From a cf. Phormidesmis sp. LEGE 11477 (GTDB taxonomy: Bacteria > Cyanobacteriota > Cyanobacteriia > Phormidesmidales > Phormidesmidaceae): a stretch of DNA of 56,072 nt. Position numbers and translations under genes: made by a program. The stretch covers positions 1 through 56,072 of the forward strand of contig NZ_JADEXO010000027.1 of assembly GCF_015207105.1 (NCBI RefSeq), written 5' to 3'. Within the stretch, counting starts at the first letter, position 1. Every line of letters begins with the position of its first letter. The notes under the pieces are model-generated. The model did not search any database, had not been told where the DNA came from, and saw only the letters and a program-made list of their open reading frames with translations. This document shows, in pieces, positions 17,377 through 25,643 of this stretch.

Positions 17377-18066
17377 ATGGTTTCTCAACTATCCAAATCG
17401 AATGAAGCAGCAGAAATCTTCTACCCCGATTCTGACGATCAGCCGATGGCGAGTAATACAGAGCAGTATCGCTGGATTGTTATCATTCAGCAGAATTTGA
17501 ACTGGCTGCTGCCAGATGCCTTTGTAGCAGGCGATCTGTTTTGGTATCCGATCGAAGGCCGCGCCGATATTTCGGTTGCTCCAGATGTGATGGTGGCACT
17601 AGGCCGACCCAAGGGCAAAAGACCTTCATACAAGCAGTGGCAAGAAGAGAACGTCGCGCCTCAAGTCATTTTCGAGATTCTCTCACCGAGTAATACCAAG
17701 CGAGAGATGGAGCAAAAGCTGTTGTTCTTTGAGCGGCATGGTGTCAAGGAATATTATCTGTATGACACTGAAAGCCATCTCTGTAGCGGATTTTTACGAG
17801 GTGAGTTTGGCCTAGCTCATATCTCAGAAATGGCTGGATGGGAAAGTCCTTTGCTCAAAATTCGGTTTGATACGACAGGTGATGAGCTACAGCTAATTCG
17901 ACCGGATGGAACTCCTTTTCTAAGCTACGAAGAGGTGATCGCGCAGGCTGAACTGTTCAAGCAGGAAGCAGAATCGGCTAAGCAGGAAGCAGAATCGGCT
18001 AAGCAAAGGGCGGACAAGCTAGCTGAGAAATTGCGATCGCTCGGCGTCAATCCAGACGATTTGTGA
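17377..18066 (+). CDS. Uma2-family (DUF820) putative endonuclease
   Basis: This 229-residue protein belongs to the Uma2 family, strongly expanded in cyanobacteria and carrying a PD-(D/E)xK-like nuclease fold. Visible motifs are YWYPIEG, the acidic VAPDVMVALG, the core strand PQVIFEILSPSNT with the catalytic-type Glu, and KLLFFERHGVKEYYLYD. The C-terminal 45 residues form a Lys/Glu/Ala-rich coiled coil containing a tandem 7-residue repeat (KQEAESA twice, from a 21-bp duplication) and end EKLRSLGVNPDDL, a frequent Uma2 tail. Biological targets of Uma2 proteins are unknown. It lies 78 bp upstream of the merR gene. Confidence 0.86.
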   Translation: MVSQLSKSNEAAEIFYPDSDDQPMASNTEQYRWIVIIQQNLNWLLPDAFVAGDLFWYPIEGRADISVAPDVMVALGRPKGKRPSYKQWQEENVAPQVIFEILSPSNTKREMEQKLLFFERHGVKEYYLYDTESHLCSGFLRGEFGLAHISEMAGWESPLLKIRFDTTGDELQLIRPDGTPFLSYEEVIAQAELFKQEAESAKQEAESAKQRADKLAEKLRSLGVNPDDL

Positions 18067-18144
18067 TCATGTCTGTGAGATTGATTTGTGACGATTGAGT
18101 TCAAACAGTACTTTTGTTGACTTTGGGGCACTAAAACATCTGAA

Positions 18145-18567
18145 ATGAATCCCAAAACGCGCTTAAAAATCGGTGAAATCTCAAATCAAACAGGCGTTGC
18201 AATCGGTGCTCTACGCTATTACGAAACGCTGGAGTTATTGACTTCTGAGCGTGGCAGCAATGGATATCGCTACTATTCACCAGCGGCGGTGCAGCAGGTT
18301 CTATTTATCAAAAAAGCGCAGGCTTTGGGATTTTCTCTAGAAGAGATTAGAAAGGTGCTAGCCGTATCCGAAAGTGGACAGGTGCCCTGTGGATTAGTGC
18401 GATCGCTGCTTCAAGAAAAAATTGAGAAGCTCGCTGCTCAAATCCGTAGCATGAGTCAACTGAAAACAGAGCTAGAACAGTATCAAGTGCAGTGGATTGC
18501 CACCCAGCCAAGTCCGCAGTCAGACGATATCTGTCCGCTGATTGACACCGTAGAGATTCATTCTTAA
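18145..18567 (+). CDS. MerR-family regulator, probably metal- or thiol-responsive
   Basis: A 140-residue regulator with an N-terminal winged helix (KIGEISNQTGVAIGALRYYE, then ERGSNGYRYYSPAAVQQVLF) and a dimerisation helix (LVRSLLQEKIEKLAAQIRSM). Cys in VPCGLV (about residue 79) and a C-terminal DDICPLIDTVE Cys resemble the placement of metal-binding Cys in ZntR/CueR-type members; the inducer is inferred, not shown. MerR proteins bind spacer DNA between unusually spaced -35 and -10 elements. No obvious metal exporter is next to it; the following gene is the haloperoxidase-like protein, which it might regulate. Confidence 0.83.
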   Translation: MNPKTRLKIGEISNQTGVAIGALRYYETLELLTSERGSNGYRYYSPAAVQQVLFIKKAQALGFSLEEIRKVLAVSESGQVPCGLVRSLLQEKIEKLAAQIRSMSQLKTELEQYQVQWIATQPSPQSDDICPLIDTVEIHS

Positions 18568-18771
18568 AGAAATTTATCCCTAAAGCTGCTGCTGCAAAAG
18601 TGATCAGCTAGCGGTGGCTACATTCGTATCGCTAGCTATGTATGGCTATAGGTATATGGTGATTTTGACTAGTGATTTTGAAGTTTTGGTGTAGAGAATT
18701 CTACTAGTTTACTAGTAAATATACGGCGGGGAAGCTTGATCAAAAGATGCTCCTTGCAGGAAAAAACAGTA

Positions 18772-21294
18772 ATGGTTGATATTCAGCTTGCCATAGATCC
18801 AGATACTCAATATGTCACGGTTGAGGATGCTTCTCCTACCGTCTCGGTTCAGTGGGATAGAATCGTGCAGCAGGCCGTTATCAATACTAACGTTGGGCCA
18901 ACCGTTGCCTCTCGCGCCTACGCAATCATGCATACGGCTATGTTCGATGCCTGGTCTGCCTATAGTTTGGAGTCTGTTGCTACCCAAAGTGGAGACGATC
19001 TCCAAAGGCCCCATTCAGAACACACCGTTGACAACAAGATCGAAGCGATGAGCTTCGCTGCCTATAGAGTCCTTTCAGAACTCTTTCCAGACAGCGAAAA
19101 CATAGCTCGCTTTGATCAGCTTATGACCTCGCTGGGTCTAGATGTCAACAACAATACGACAGATACTAGCACTGCTGCGGGTGTTGGAAATGTCTCGGCT
19201 GAGACCCTGATGGTTTTCCGCCGAGCTGACGGTTCCAATCAGGTCAATGGATACGCCGATACTACTGGATACCAGCCCGTTAACGTAGATGCAAATAACA
19301 TTGTTGATCTACAAAAATGGACGTCCGAATCTATCCCCATCGATGCCATTAAGACTACCCTAAACGCATCTGGATTCTCAGGGCAGCACCAAACTTTTCT
19401 GACGCCTCAGTGGTCTATCGTCACTCCTTTCGCGCTATCGTCGCCTGATGCTCTGCGCCCCGAAGCGCCTGAGCCTTTTTTGTTAGTAGATGCAACTGTC
19501 GACTTAGAGAACGGCACAATTACCCTGGCAGGAGAGACAACTACTAGAGCAATTACGGCTGATATGGTGGGCGCTGCTGGCGAGGCGGGCAAGTTTATCA
19601 ACCAAGCCTTTATCGATCAGGCTGAGCGGGTCGTCGCGGCTAGCGCCAATCTTACTGACGAGCAAAAGCTAATCGCCGAGTTCTGGGAAGACGCTGGCGG
19701 CACTTCGTTTCCGCCTGGAACCTGGCACACGTTTGGAGAGTTTGTTTCTGCTAGAGACAACCACAGCGTAGATGAAGACGCGCTGCTTTTCTTTAGCCTT
19801 AGCAATGCCATTTTTGATGCCAGTATCGCCACCTGGGAAGCGAAAGTCTTCTATGACTACGTTCGTCCTGTTCGCGCCATCAGAGAGCTAGGCAAACTGG
19901 GGCTGTTGAATAGCGCCACCACGGGAAAGGATGAAATTACCGGCGAAACGGGCTATGTGATTGAGGCTTGGGGTGGGCCGGGTCACGGAACAAAGACAAT
20001 TCTAGCGGACAACTTTATCACTTATCAGACGCCTGGCGGTCATCCCTCGCCGCCGTTCTCGGAGTATACCTCGGGCCATAGCTCTTTTAGCGCGGCGGGT
20101 GCAGAAATCTTGAGGCGCTTTACAGGCAGTGATGATTTTGAGGCGATAATTACGTTTGCAGCCGGGTCTTCTCGCTTTGAAAATTGGCTAACGCCAGCAG
20201 GTGAAGTGACGCTATCTTGGGACACCTTTACAGAAGCGGCTGACGAGGCAGGTCTTTCACGGATCTACGGTGGAATTCACTTTGACGATGGCGATCTGAA
20301 TGCTCGCGTGCTCGGCAGGCAGGTGGCGAACAGCGCCTGGGACAAAGCGCAGGCGATCGCAACTGGTGCTGAGATTGTCACGCTTGATTTTCAAGCCGAT
20401 AGATTTAGCCCTGATGCGGAAGTGGGATTTTTCATCGTCGATGACCAGACGGGCCGTGTAGATGGGCTTTCTCCGGGTGAGGCCGGCTATTTGACGGCGG
20501 CCCTGGCACGGTCTTCTACGCTTTTTTCTATGCTCTCTAAGAGCGCAGACTTTCAGTCTAGTTTGACGGCGCTTAGCACCCGCTCTTTATTAGCAGGCAC
20601 CTATATCAGCTTTTTCTCTGTAGAAGGCGGCACGGTCGATAGCTTTTTAAGAGGTGAGCAGGGCCAGATTTCAATCGCATCTACTGAGCAGATCAACCAG
20701 ACCACGAGCTTGAACCTGGCGCTGGCTGGACTAAACGTAACTGCTTCGCCATCTAGCTGGGCGGCAATTGGAACCCATTTACAGGGCAGCCCTGAAGCTG
20801 AAGTTCTAGATCTTACTGAGTCTCTTACGGGGCTAGGTGCTGATGTTGAGGCGACTTTTACGGTTCGTAGAGAAGCGGCCTTTAGCAGCGTGGTTGGATT
20901 CTACGCTGTCGATGACCTCACCGGCAGAATTACTGACTCTATGGGCAATAGCTTTTTTCCTGCAGATACAACAGAATATGTTCAAGCAGCGTTAGAAAAC
21001 AGAATTGCTGATGTGGCTTTGTTCGCAGACGACAACAGCACTAGCGTATTTTCTAAAACGCTAGCGACTGGTCAAATTCTAGCGCCGTTCTTGATCGTAG
21101 AAGGGACGGTCGATGAGCTTCTAGATAGCGATGCCAACAACGATCCTGATATCTACTTTCCGTTTATCGGAGCGAACTCAGACGGCGTCGACCATGTTCG
21201 CCTATTTGGCAACAACACTTTCGGTTTTGAAGATTTAGCGGGCGGCGGCGATCGCGATTTTGACGATATGGTGGTTCAAGTCGAGTTTGTCTAG
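18772..21294 (+). CDS. Vanadium-dependent haloperoxidase-like protein with DUF4114-type C-terminus
   Basis: An 840-residue protein. Residues about 20-530 are a vanadium haloperoxidase/PAP2-type domain. Lys358 and Arg365 (KVFYDYVRPVR), Ser434-Gly435-His436 (YTSGHSSFSAAG) and Arg497...His503 (RIYGGIHFDDGD) can all be seen. The 7- and 6-residue spacings K-R and R-H equal those of fungal chloroperoxidase, where these residues hold vanadate. Residues about 540-840 contain two DUF4114-like modules (FFIVDDQTGRVDG, FYAVDDLTGRITD), ending GFEDLAGGGDRDFDDMVVQV. There is no N-terminal signal peptide, so export, if any, would use another route. ATG 18772 has AGGA upstream; a TTG at 18736 is an alternative. 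The substrate halide is not predictable. Confidence 0.85.
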   Translation: MVDIQLAIDPDTQYVTVEDASPTVSVQWDRIVQQAVINTNVGPTVASRAYAIMHTAMFDAWSAYSLESVATQSGDDLQRPHSEHTVDNKIEAMSFAAYRVLSELFPDSENIARFDQLMTSLGLDVNNNTTDTSTAAGVGNVSAETLMVFRRADGSNQVNGYADTTGYQPVNVDANNIVDLQKWTSESIPIDAIKTTLNASGFSGQHQTFLTPQWSIVTPFALSSPDALRPEAPEPFLLVDATVDLENGTITLAGETTTRAITADMVGAAGEAGKFINQAFIDQAERVVAASANLTDEQKLIAEFWEDAGGTSFPPGTWHTFGEFVSARDNHSVDEDALLFFSLSNAIFDASIATWEAKVFYDYVRPVRAIRELGKLGLLNSATTGKDEITGETGYVIEAWGGPGHGTKTILADNFITYQTPGGHPSPPFSEYTSGHSSFSAAGAEILRRFTGSDDFEAIITFAAGSSRFENWLTPAGEVTLSWDTFTEAADEAGLSRIYGGIHFDDGDLNARVLGRQVANSAWDKAQAIATGAEIVTLDFQADRFSPDAEVGFFIVDDQTGRVDGLSPGEAGYLTAALARSSTLFSMLSKSADFQSSLTALSTRSLLAGTYISFFSVEGGTVDSFLRGEQGQISIASTEQINQTTSLNLALAGLNVTASPSSWAAIGTHLQGSPEAEVLDLTESLTGLGADVEATFTVRREAAFSSVVGFYAVDDLTGRITDSMGNSFFPADTTEYVQAALENRIADVALFADDNSTSVFSKTLATGQILAPFLIVEGTVDELLDSDANNDPDIYFPFIGANSDGVDHVRLFGNNTFGFEDLAGGGDRDFDDMVVQVEFV

Positions 21295-21701
21295 GGCACC
21301 TGCTTCTTCGGCACAGGATGAGACATAGACGTTGCTGGGCTAGCAGAACGCTGGCCCAGTAAGAGGGGAATACTCAGAATGCCTAGCAAGGTAATCAGCG
21401 CTGTTAATACCCAAATGGTCCAACGGTCGGGGCGATACGAACCCCGCTCGATCTGATGAAAGACCTGGTTATAGCGCCAGCCGGCCAAGACAATGATAGC
21501 GATCCCTGAAATGACTAGCCCTAGCCCCAATAGCTGCGAATTAGCCGCAGAAAGCTCAGCAGATCCGTTGTCGGATTGAAATTCTTGTAGGAAGAGGCCA
21601 AAGCGGGCGATCGCAAACCCAAATCCGATCAAAGAAATTGACGTTCTTAGCCAGGCTAGAAACGTTCGCTCATTCGCCTGATGCTCTCTTTGTCGGTCCA
21701 T
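21291..21701 (-). CDS. DUF202 (YidH-like) membrane protein
   Basis: A 136-residue membrane protein with the DUF202 signature ANERTFLAWLRTSISLIGFG. Three hydrophobic helices follow: residues about 20-38, 52-72 (LLGLGLVISGIAIIVLAGW) and 94-114 (WVLTALITLLGILSIPLLLG). The function of the family is unknown. The stop codons of this gene and of the convergent haloperoxidase overlap by 4 bp, so the two transcripts are antisense at their ends. The tail after the third helix is Pro/Ser-rich and cytoplasmic or periplasmic. Confidence 0.85.
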   Translation of the reverse strand: MDRQREHQANERTFLAWLRTSISLIGFGFAIARFGLFLQEFQSDNGSAELSAANSQLLGLGLVISGIAIIVLAGWRYNQVFHQIERGSYRPDRWTIWVLTALITLLGILSIPLLLGQRSASPATSMSHPVPKKQVP

Positions 21702-21828
21702 AAAGAATTTCCCACCGAGAATTTTGCCTAGGCCAACGACCGCATCAGCATACCTCGAAAAGCGGGTTCAAAGCCTGTTTCTCGACAGCAGAGCTTTCAA
21801 ACAACAGCGCTTCTAGACAACAAAGCGA

Positions 21829-22134
21829 CTAAACAACAAAGCGATCTAGGGCAGTTTTCAGCGCTTCTATTTCTTCTTCGATGTTGCCTTCTGCAGCGGC
21901 TCTGGTAATGCACTCACTTAAGTGCTCATCCAAAATTATTCGGGCAACTCGATCTAATCCACCGCGCACGGCTGCTACTTGAATCAAAACATCAGGACAG
22001 GGTCTATTTTCTTGAACCATTGTCTTGATGCCGCGAATGTGACCTTCTAAACGCGATAGTCGATTGACGAGCTTCTTTAAAGAGTCCTCGCTATGGATAT
22101 GAGCATGGGAGTCTTGAGGACTAGGTGGGTTCAA
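21829..22134 (-). CDS. InrS-like nickel sensor, CsoR/RcnR (DUF156) family repressor
   Basis: A 101-residue all-helical tetrameric DNA-binding repressor. The core VNRLSRLEGHIRGIKTMV and VLIQVAAVRGGLDRVAR are family hallmarks. The metal ligands of Synechocystis InrS (His21, Cys53, His78, Cys82) are all present here with one constant offset: His14, Cys46, His71 and Cys75. That pattern fits a Ni(II) site and differs from RcnR and FrmR. The N-terminus HAHIH may add ligands. It is transcribed divergently from a Ni/Co import operon. The intervening 222 bp contain a C/G-tract palindrome like CsoR-family operators. Inference: metal-responsive control of that operon and of itself. Confidence 0.88.
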   Translation of the reverse strand: MNPPSPQDSHAHIHSEDSLKKLVNRLSRLEGHIRGIKTMVQENRPCPDVLIQVAAVRGGLDRVARIILDEHLSECITRAAAEGNIEEEIEALKTALDRFVV

Positions 22135-22276
22135 TTGAAAGCATTTGAGAAAATCAACGATAGAAGGTTTTTATAGGAGTTTATAGCGAAGAATGGTGTC
22201 TCTACACAACACTACGTTCAAAATAACGAAGTCAGCTCCAAAATTGTGATCTCTTAAAGAAGGCTTTATCTCTCAA

Positions 22277-22293
22277 ATACCCCCCTAGGGCAT
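22277..22293. promoter_or_regulatory. CsoR/InrS-type operator candidate
   Basis: ATACCCCCCTAGGGCAT contains the 8-bp palindrome CCCTAGGG inside a C/G tract flanked by A/T. This is the layout of DUF156-family operators. It sits between the divergent InrS-like gene and the import operon, 64 bp before the lipoprotein start and directly against a promoter-like TTGCAA. I could not compare it with a formal consensus. Confidence 0.6.
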
Positions 22294-22322
22294 TGCAAAG
22301 CCTAGAAGCAATGTCTCATGAT
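22293..22322 (+). promoter_or_regulatory. Possible sigma70-type promoter of the Ni/Co operon
   Basis: TTGCAA (22293-22298) and CATGAT (22317-22322) are 18 bp apart, giving an imperfect -35/-10 pair with a start expected near 22329. It abuts the operator-like palindrome, so repressor binding would occlude polymerase. A 6-bp inverted repeat CATTGC/GCAATG (22291-22296, 22308-22313) overlaps it. The call is inference from spacing only. Confidence 0.35.
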
Positions 22323-22356
22323 GAGTCGAACTCTATCGCAGAAATGAGAAGACAGC

Positions 22357-23319
22357 ATGGGTAATCGGATCTTGCCAGATTTGATCAAGCAAGAAAACGG
22401 GCTATTTCGCTCAAAAGGTATTCTCTTAAGCACCTCCCTAAAAGGCGTCTCGAAAGTCGTCTCAAGAGGTACGGCGCTGAGTATAACGACTGCGCTAGCG
22501 ATCGCAACGTTTGGCTGCAGTGACACCTCTACTTCTGTAGACACCCTAGACAACAGTCAGGCCGATAGCGCGGAAACTGCCGCAGATGCTGCTGGAACGC
22601 TAGAGATACGGGCCAATGGAGAAGACTTTGTTCGTCAGGGGTTTGTCTCTAAAGATGGCTGGGAAATTGAATTTGACCACGTTTACGTCACCCTAGCAGA
22701 TATTACCGCTAGCCAAAGCGAGCCACCGTTTGAGCCTGGCAAAGGTGAACTCGTCGCGCTGCAGCAGGTGGAACTCAGTGAACCAGTCACAGTGGACTTA
22801 GCCGATGGGGATGAGACGGCTGAGCCCGTTTTGGTCGGTGAGATTGAATCGGTTCCGGCTGGTCGCTACAACGCCCTGTCTTGGGCGCTGACCCCGGCGA
22901 CATCAGGGCCGGCTGAAGGCTATCCGTTGGTGCTAGTGGGCAGTGCGACCAAAGCCGACGCCGCTGATGCCACCCCGATTGACTTTCAGATTCGGCTGAG
23001 TGAAGCCCCTGCTTTCACTTGCGGTGACTTTGTCGGCGACGCTCGGAAAGGAATCTTAACCGCCGATAAAACCGCAGATTTAGAGGCAACTTTCCACTTC
23101 GACCATATTTTTGGCGACGCAGACGCGCCAGCGACGGATGAAATCAATACAGGTGCGTTAGGCTTTGAACCTATCGCCCAGCTCGCTGAAGATGGCGTGG
23201 TGGATGTAGATAGTGAGCAGTTAGAACAGTCACTCTCAGCCTCAGATTATCAAACGTTACAGACTGTGTTGCCCAGCCTGGGTCACGTCGGGGAGGGCCA
23301 TTGCGAACTGATCGATTAA
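22357..23319 (+). CDS. Putative metal-operon lipoprotein, function unknown
   Basis: A 320-residue protein I cannot assign to a named family. After a long basic N-terminus (about 40 residues) a hydrophobic segment ends in LAIATFGC, a weak lipobox, followed by an acidic Ser/Thr/Asp linker. This suggests a lipid-anchored periplasmic protein. The body begins GTLEIRANGEDFVRQGFVSK and contains FDHVYVTLADI and beta-rich stretches. Possible metal ligands cluster in TFHFDHIFGD and the C-terminal GHVGEGHCELID, plus FTCGDF. It is the first gene of the InrS-linked operon and overlaps the NikL-like gene by 19 bp, so I infer a role in capturing or delivering Ni or Co to the ECF transporter. An upstream ATG-proximal GAGAAG may be the ribosome site. 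Confidence 0.62.
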   Translation: MGNRILPDLIKQENGLFRSKGILLSTSLKGVSKVVSRGTALSITTALAIATFGCSDTSTSVDTLDNSQADSAETAADAAGTLEIRANGEDFVRQGFVSKDGWEIEFDHVYVTLADITASQSEPPFEPGKGELVALQQVELSEPVTVDLADGDETAEPVLVGEIESVPAGRYNALSWALTPATSGPAEGYPLVLVGSATKADAADATPIDFQIRLSEAPAFTCGDFVGDARKGILTADKTADLEATFHFDHIFGDADAPATDEINTGALGFEPIAQLAEDGVVDVDSEQLEQSLSASDYQTLQTVLPSLGHVGEGHCELID

Positions 23320-23963
23320 AATCTTTAGCGGCTGTATTGTGCTTGAGCGTGGGCCTGACGGTTGGCCTCTCGGTACTGCTAAAAGTGCCTAGCGCTCAGG
23401 CTCACGGTGCCGTTGTTGAGGTCAATCCGGCTGCGGTTGAAATCGAAGCAACCTTTGATACCGGAGAGCCTATGAGCGACGCACAGGTCTTAGTCTATTC
23501 GCCTGCAGACCTGTCAACGCCCGTAGTCAGCGGTCAAACCGACAGTGAAGGGCGGTTTTTCTTCTCACCTGATCCTAGCCTGATAGCCGCTGGGTCAGAG
23601 AGTGGCCGTTGGGAAGTCACGGTTAGAAAGGCGGGGCATGGCCAAGCGACGAGCTTTGAGCTAGGAAATGGGGGGGTGCAAACGGTGGCAACTGATGGGG
23701 CCAATGGGAGTTTGTCTCGGCTGGGGCTGCAGCAGTGGATTAGCATGGCGGCCATCATCTGGGGCTTTGTAGGTACGGCGCTTTTCTTTAAGGCTAATGC
23801 CCAGAAGACCCATGATGAAGCGTCTGTGAACAATCTTGCGCCTAGTCACTCGGCGGCGATCGCGCCCGATTCGACCGCTAATGTTCCTGTTTCTGATATG
23901 CCCAGGAGTAATGTTTCAAGCAGTAATATTCCCCGGAGTAATGTCTCAGGGAGCGATCGCTAG
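23301..23963 (+). CDS. NikL/CbiL-like accessory subunit of Ni/Co ECF transporter
   Basis: A 220-residue protein with a signal peptide (LAAVLCLSVGLTVGLSVLL) cut likely at AQA/HG, leaving an N-terminal His, a typical metal ligand position in this transporter class. Residues about 40-120 form a carboxypeptidase-regulatory-like beta-sandwich (FDTGEPMSDAQVLVYSPAD, TDSEGRFFFSPD, GRWEVTVRKAGHG), as in NikL/CbiL. One membrane helix (WISMAAIIWGFVGTALFFK) lies near residue 160. The cytoplasmic tail contains a degenerate tandem repeat (PRSNVSSSN/PRSNVSGSD). The start is TTG at 23301, overlapping the previous gene by 19 bp, because only this start provides the basic n-region RTDRLK. Its stop TAG overlaps the cbiM GTG by one base. 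Confidence 0.78.
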   Translation: MRTDRLKSLAAVLCLSVGLTVGLSVLLKVPSAQAHGAVVEVNPAAVEIEATFDTGEPMSDAQVLVYSPADLSTPVVSGQTDSEGRFFFSPDPSLIAAGSESGRWEVTVRKAGHGQATSFELGNGGVQTVATDGANGSLSRLGLQQWISMAAIIWGFVGTALFFKANAQKTHDEASVNNLAPSHSAAIAPDSTANVPVSDMPRSNVSSSNIPRSNVSGSDR

Positions 23964-24628
23964 TGCATATCCCAGACGGTATCGTGCCAGCGCAGGTCTG
24001 TATCGCGGGCTATGGATTGACGGGACTCTTGACCTGGTATTCGCTCCGTCAGATTAATAAAGGAAGCGATCCTAACGCCAAAATTCCCAAAGCGTCTTTG
24101 CTAACGGCAGCTTTTTTTGTCGCCTCTTCTATCTACATTCCGATTCCCCCTAGCAGTGTGCATCTAGTCTTGAATGGCCTGCTAGGCGTTGTGCTAGGCT
24201 ACTTCGCGTTTCCGGCGATCTTAATTGGGCTATTTTTTCAGGCGCTAGTCGTTGGGCATGGCGGACTGACAACCCTGGGGATCAATGCCAGCATGATGGG
24301 TATTCCAGCACTGCTGGCCTATCATATTTTTCAGCTGAGGACGGTTGGCAGGCGAAAAAAAGATTTGTTAGACGAGCGGGTCACCAAAACTAGGGTGGGT
24401 CTGTTCGCTTTTTTAGGTGGCGCGGTAGGTCTAGCCCTCGCGGCGCTGATTTTTACGGGGATCGTGGTGACGACAGTACCTGCTGACTTCGACTTTGAGA
24501 CTGAGCGAGCGGCGATTGTAACGCTGCTATTTCTCCACATCCCCTTAGCGCTGTTAGAAGGCACATTCACGGCGATGCTAGCCGTCTTTTTGCACCGGGT
24601 AAAGCCAGAACTATTGACGGAGAGATAG
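23963..24628 (+). CDS. cbiM: ECF transporter substrate-binding subunit CbiM/NikM
   Basis: The 221-residue membrane S-component of an energy-coupling-factor importer for Co2+ or Ni2+. The invariant N-terminus MHIPDG provides the metal site through the terminal amine and His2. About seven hydrophobic helices follow, including YIPIPPSSVHLVLNGLLGVV and GHGGLTTLGINASMMGIPAL, where the conserved HxxxNG and GHGG motifs sit. The start codon is GTG, sharing its G with the upstream stop (TAGTG), so translation is probably coupled. InrS-type regulation favours nickel; the sequence alone does not separate Ni from Co. Confidence 0.92.
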   Translation: MHIPDGIVPAQVCIAGYGLTGLLTWYSLRQINKGSDPNAKIPKASLLTAAFFVASSIYIPIPPSSVHLVLNGLLGVVLGYFAFPAILIGLFFQALVVGHGGLTTLGINASMMGIPALLAYHIFQLRTVGRRKKDLLDERVTKTRVGLFAFLGGAVGLALAALIFTGIVVTTVPADFDFETERAAIVTLLFLHIPLALLEGTFTAMLAVFLHRVKPELLTER

Positions 24629-24636
24629 CAAAACTC

Positions 24637-25428
24637 ATGGCTATGGCCAATTTTGAAACTTATGTCAGCGGGCGATCGCGTCTCCATACCTGGACACCTA
24701 GGCTAAAGCTAGTCAGCTTGGGCCTGCTGATGTTTGCGTTTGCTGCTATCAGCCATCTTTCTTTGATCTTGCCTATGCTCTGGCTGACGGCGATTTTGTA
24801 TCTGCTTTCTGAGCTGCCCTTCTCTTTCTTGCTTAAGCGACTACGCTATCCGGGTTTGTTCATCTTTATGGTGGTGCTGGTACTGCCCTTCTCGTCTGGG
24901 GAGATGATTCTCTGGCAGTGGGGAGCGCTAGCTTTGCGGCAAGAAGGTCTCGAAAGTATGCTGCTGATCGTCGGTCGATTTCTCTCGATCTTGACGCTAG
25001 GATTTATTCTGCTAGGGACTACGCCTTTTGTGACTCTGCTGCGGGCACTGCGATCGCTCGGTTTACCTACTCTCATTGCAGATATGACCCTGCTGACCTA
25101 TCGCTATCTGTTTGAGACCGCAGATATGCTCAGCACGATGCAGCGCTCAATGCGGCTAAGAGGATTTGGGCAGCAGCAGCGCTGGTTTAGGCTGCAGCGC
25201 CGGGATCTACAGAGACTAGCAGGGCTGCTTGGTACTTTATTAATCCGCAGCTATGAGCGCTCAGAGCGAGTGTACAAGGCGATGCAATTGCGTGGCTACG
25301 GTCAGCTAAAGCGGCCTATGGTAAAGCCATTGGTCGATAGCAGCAGCGTACTGCTGACTGGTTTTTGTGCGATCACGGCGCTAGGTTTTGTGATTGCAGA
25401 GTTTTCTTTACCCGCGCCAAACTTATAG
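24637..25428 (+). CDS. cbiQ: ECF transporter transmembrane coupling subunit CbiQ
   Basis: This 263-residue T-component couples the ATPase to CbiM. It shows the CbiQ layout: N-terminal HTWTPRLKLVSLGLLMFAFA, several membrane helices up to about residue 130, then the cytoplasmic coupling helices with the two Ala/Gly-Arg-Gly-type motifs SMRLRGFGQQ and AMQLRGYGQL. A last hydrophobic helix lies at residues about 235-255. It starts 8 bp after cbiM. The GGAG of the cbiM C-terminus may serve as its ribosome-binding site. A gap of 215 bp with a tandem repeat separates it from cbiO. Confidence 0.9.
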   Translation: MAMANFETYVSGRSRLHTWTPRLKLVSLGLLMFAFAAISHLSLILPMLWLTAILYLLSELPFSFLLKRLRYPGLFIFMVVLVLPFSSGEMILWQWGALALRQEGLESMLLIVGRFLSILTLGFILLGTTPFVTLLRALRSLGLPTLIADMTLLTYRYLFETADMLSTMQRSMRLRGFGQQQRWFRLQRRDLQRLAGLLGTLLIRSYERSERVYKAMQLRGYGQLKRPMVKPLVDSSSVLLTGFCAITALGFVIAEFSLPAPNL

Positions 25429-25527
25429 ATTTTCTTCGACTAAACTCCGTTTAATATGAACCTCTTTTAAGAACTCTTCTAGCTAGTATTGAAGAAGGTA
25501 AACTCTTATTTCTCTCAGCTATTTACC

Positions 25528-25575
25528 CCAGTTAAAAGACCAGTTAAAAGACCAGTTAAAAGACCAGTTAAAAGA
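25528..25575 (+). repeat. Four tandem copies of a 12-bp unit
   Basis: The unit CCAGTTAAAAGA occurs four times without interruption (25528-25539, 25540-25551, 25552-25563, 25564-25575) in the cbiQ-cbiO gap. A degenerate fifth copy (CTGTTTAAAACT) follows. It is probably a slippage-prone minisatellite. No hairpin is formed, so it is not a terminator. Confidence 0.95.
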
Positions 25576-25643
25576 CTGTTTAAAACTGCGCTTAAACCCG
25601 CTTCTTAAAGTAAGGTCAATGTAGACATCAAGGATAGTCATCA

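Noticed and set aside
22135-22356. Cobalamin or Ni-Co riboswitch upstream of the cbi genes
   Set aside because: The 222-bp region has no B12-box-like or NiCo four-way-junction pattern that I can recognise, and a protein operator explains control better.
25528-25575. CRISPR-like array
   Set aside because: The 12-bp units are contiguous with no spacers and no cas genes are nearby, so it is a minisatellite.
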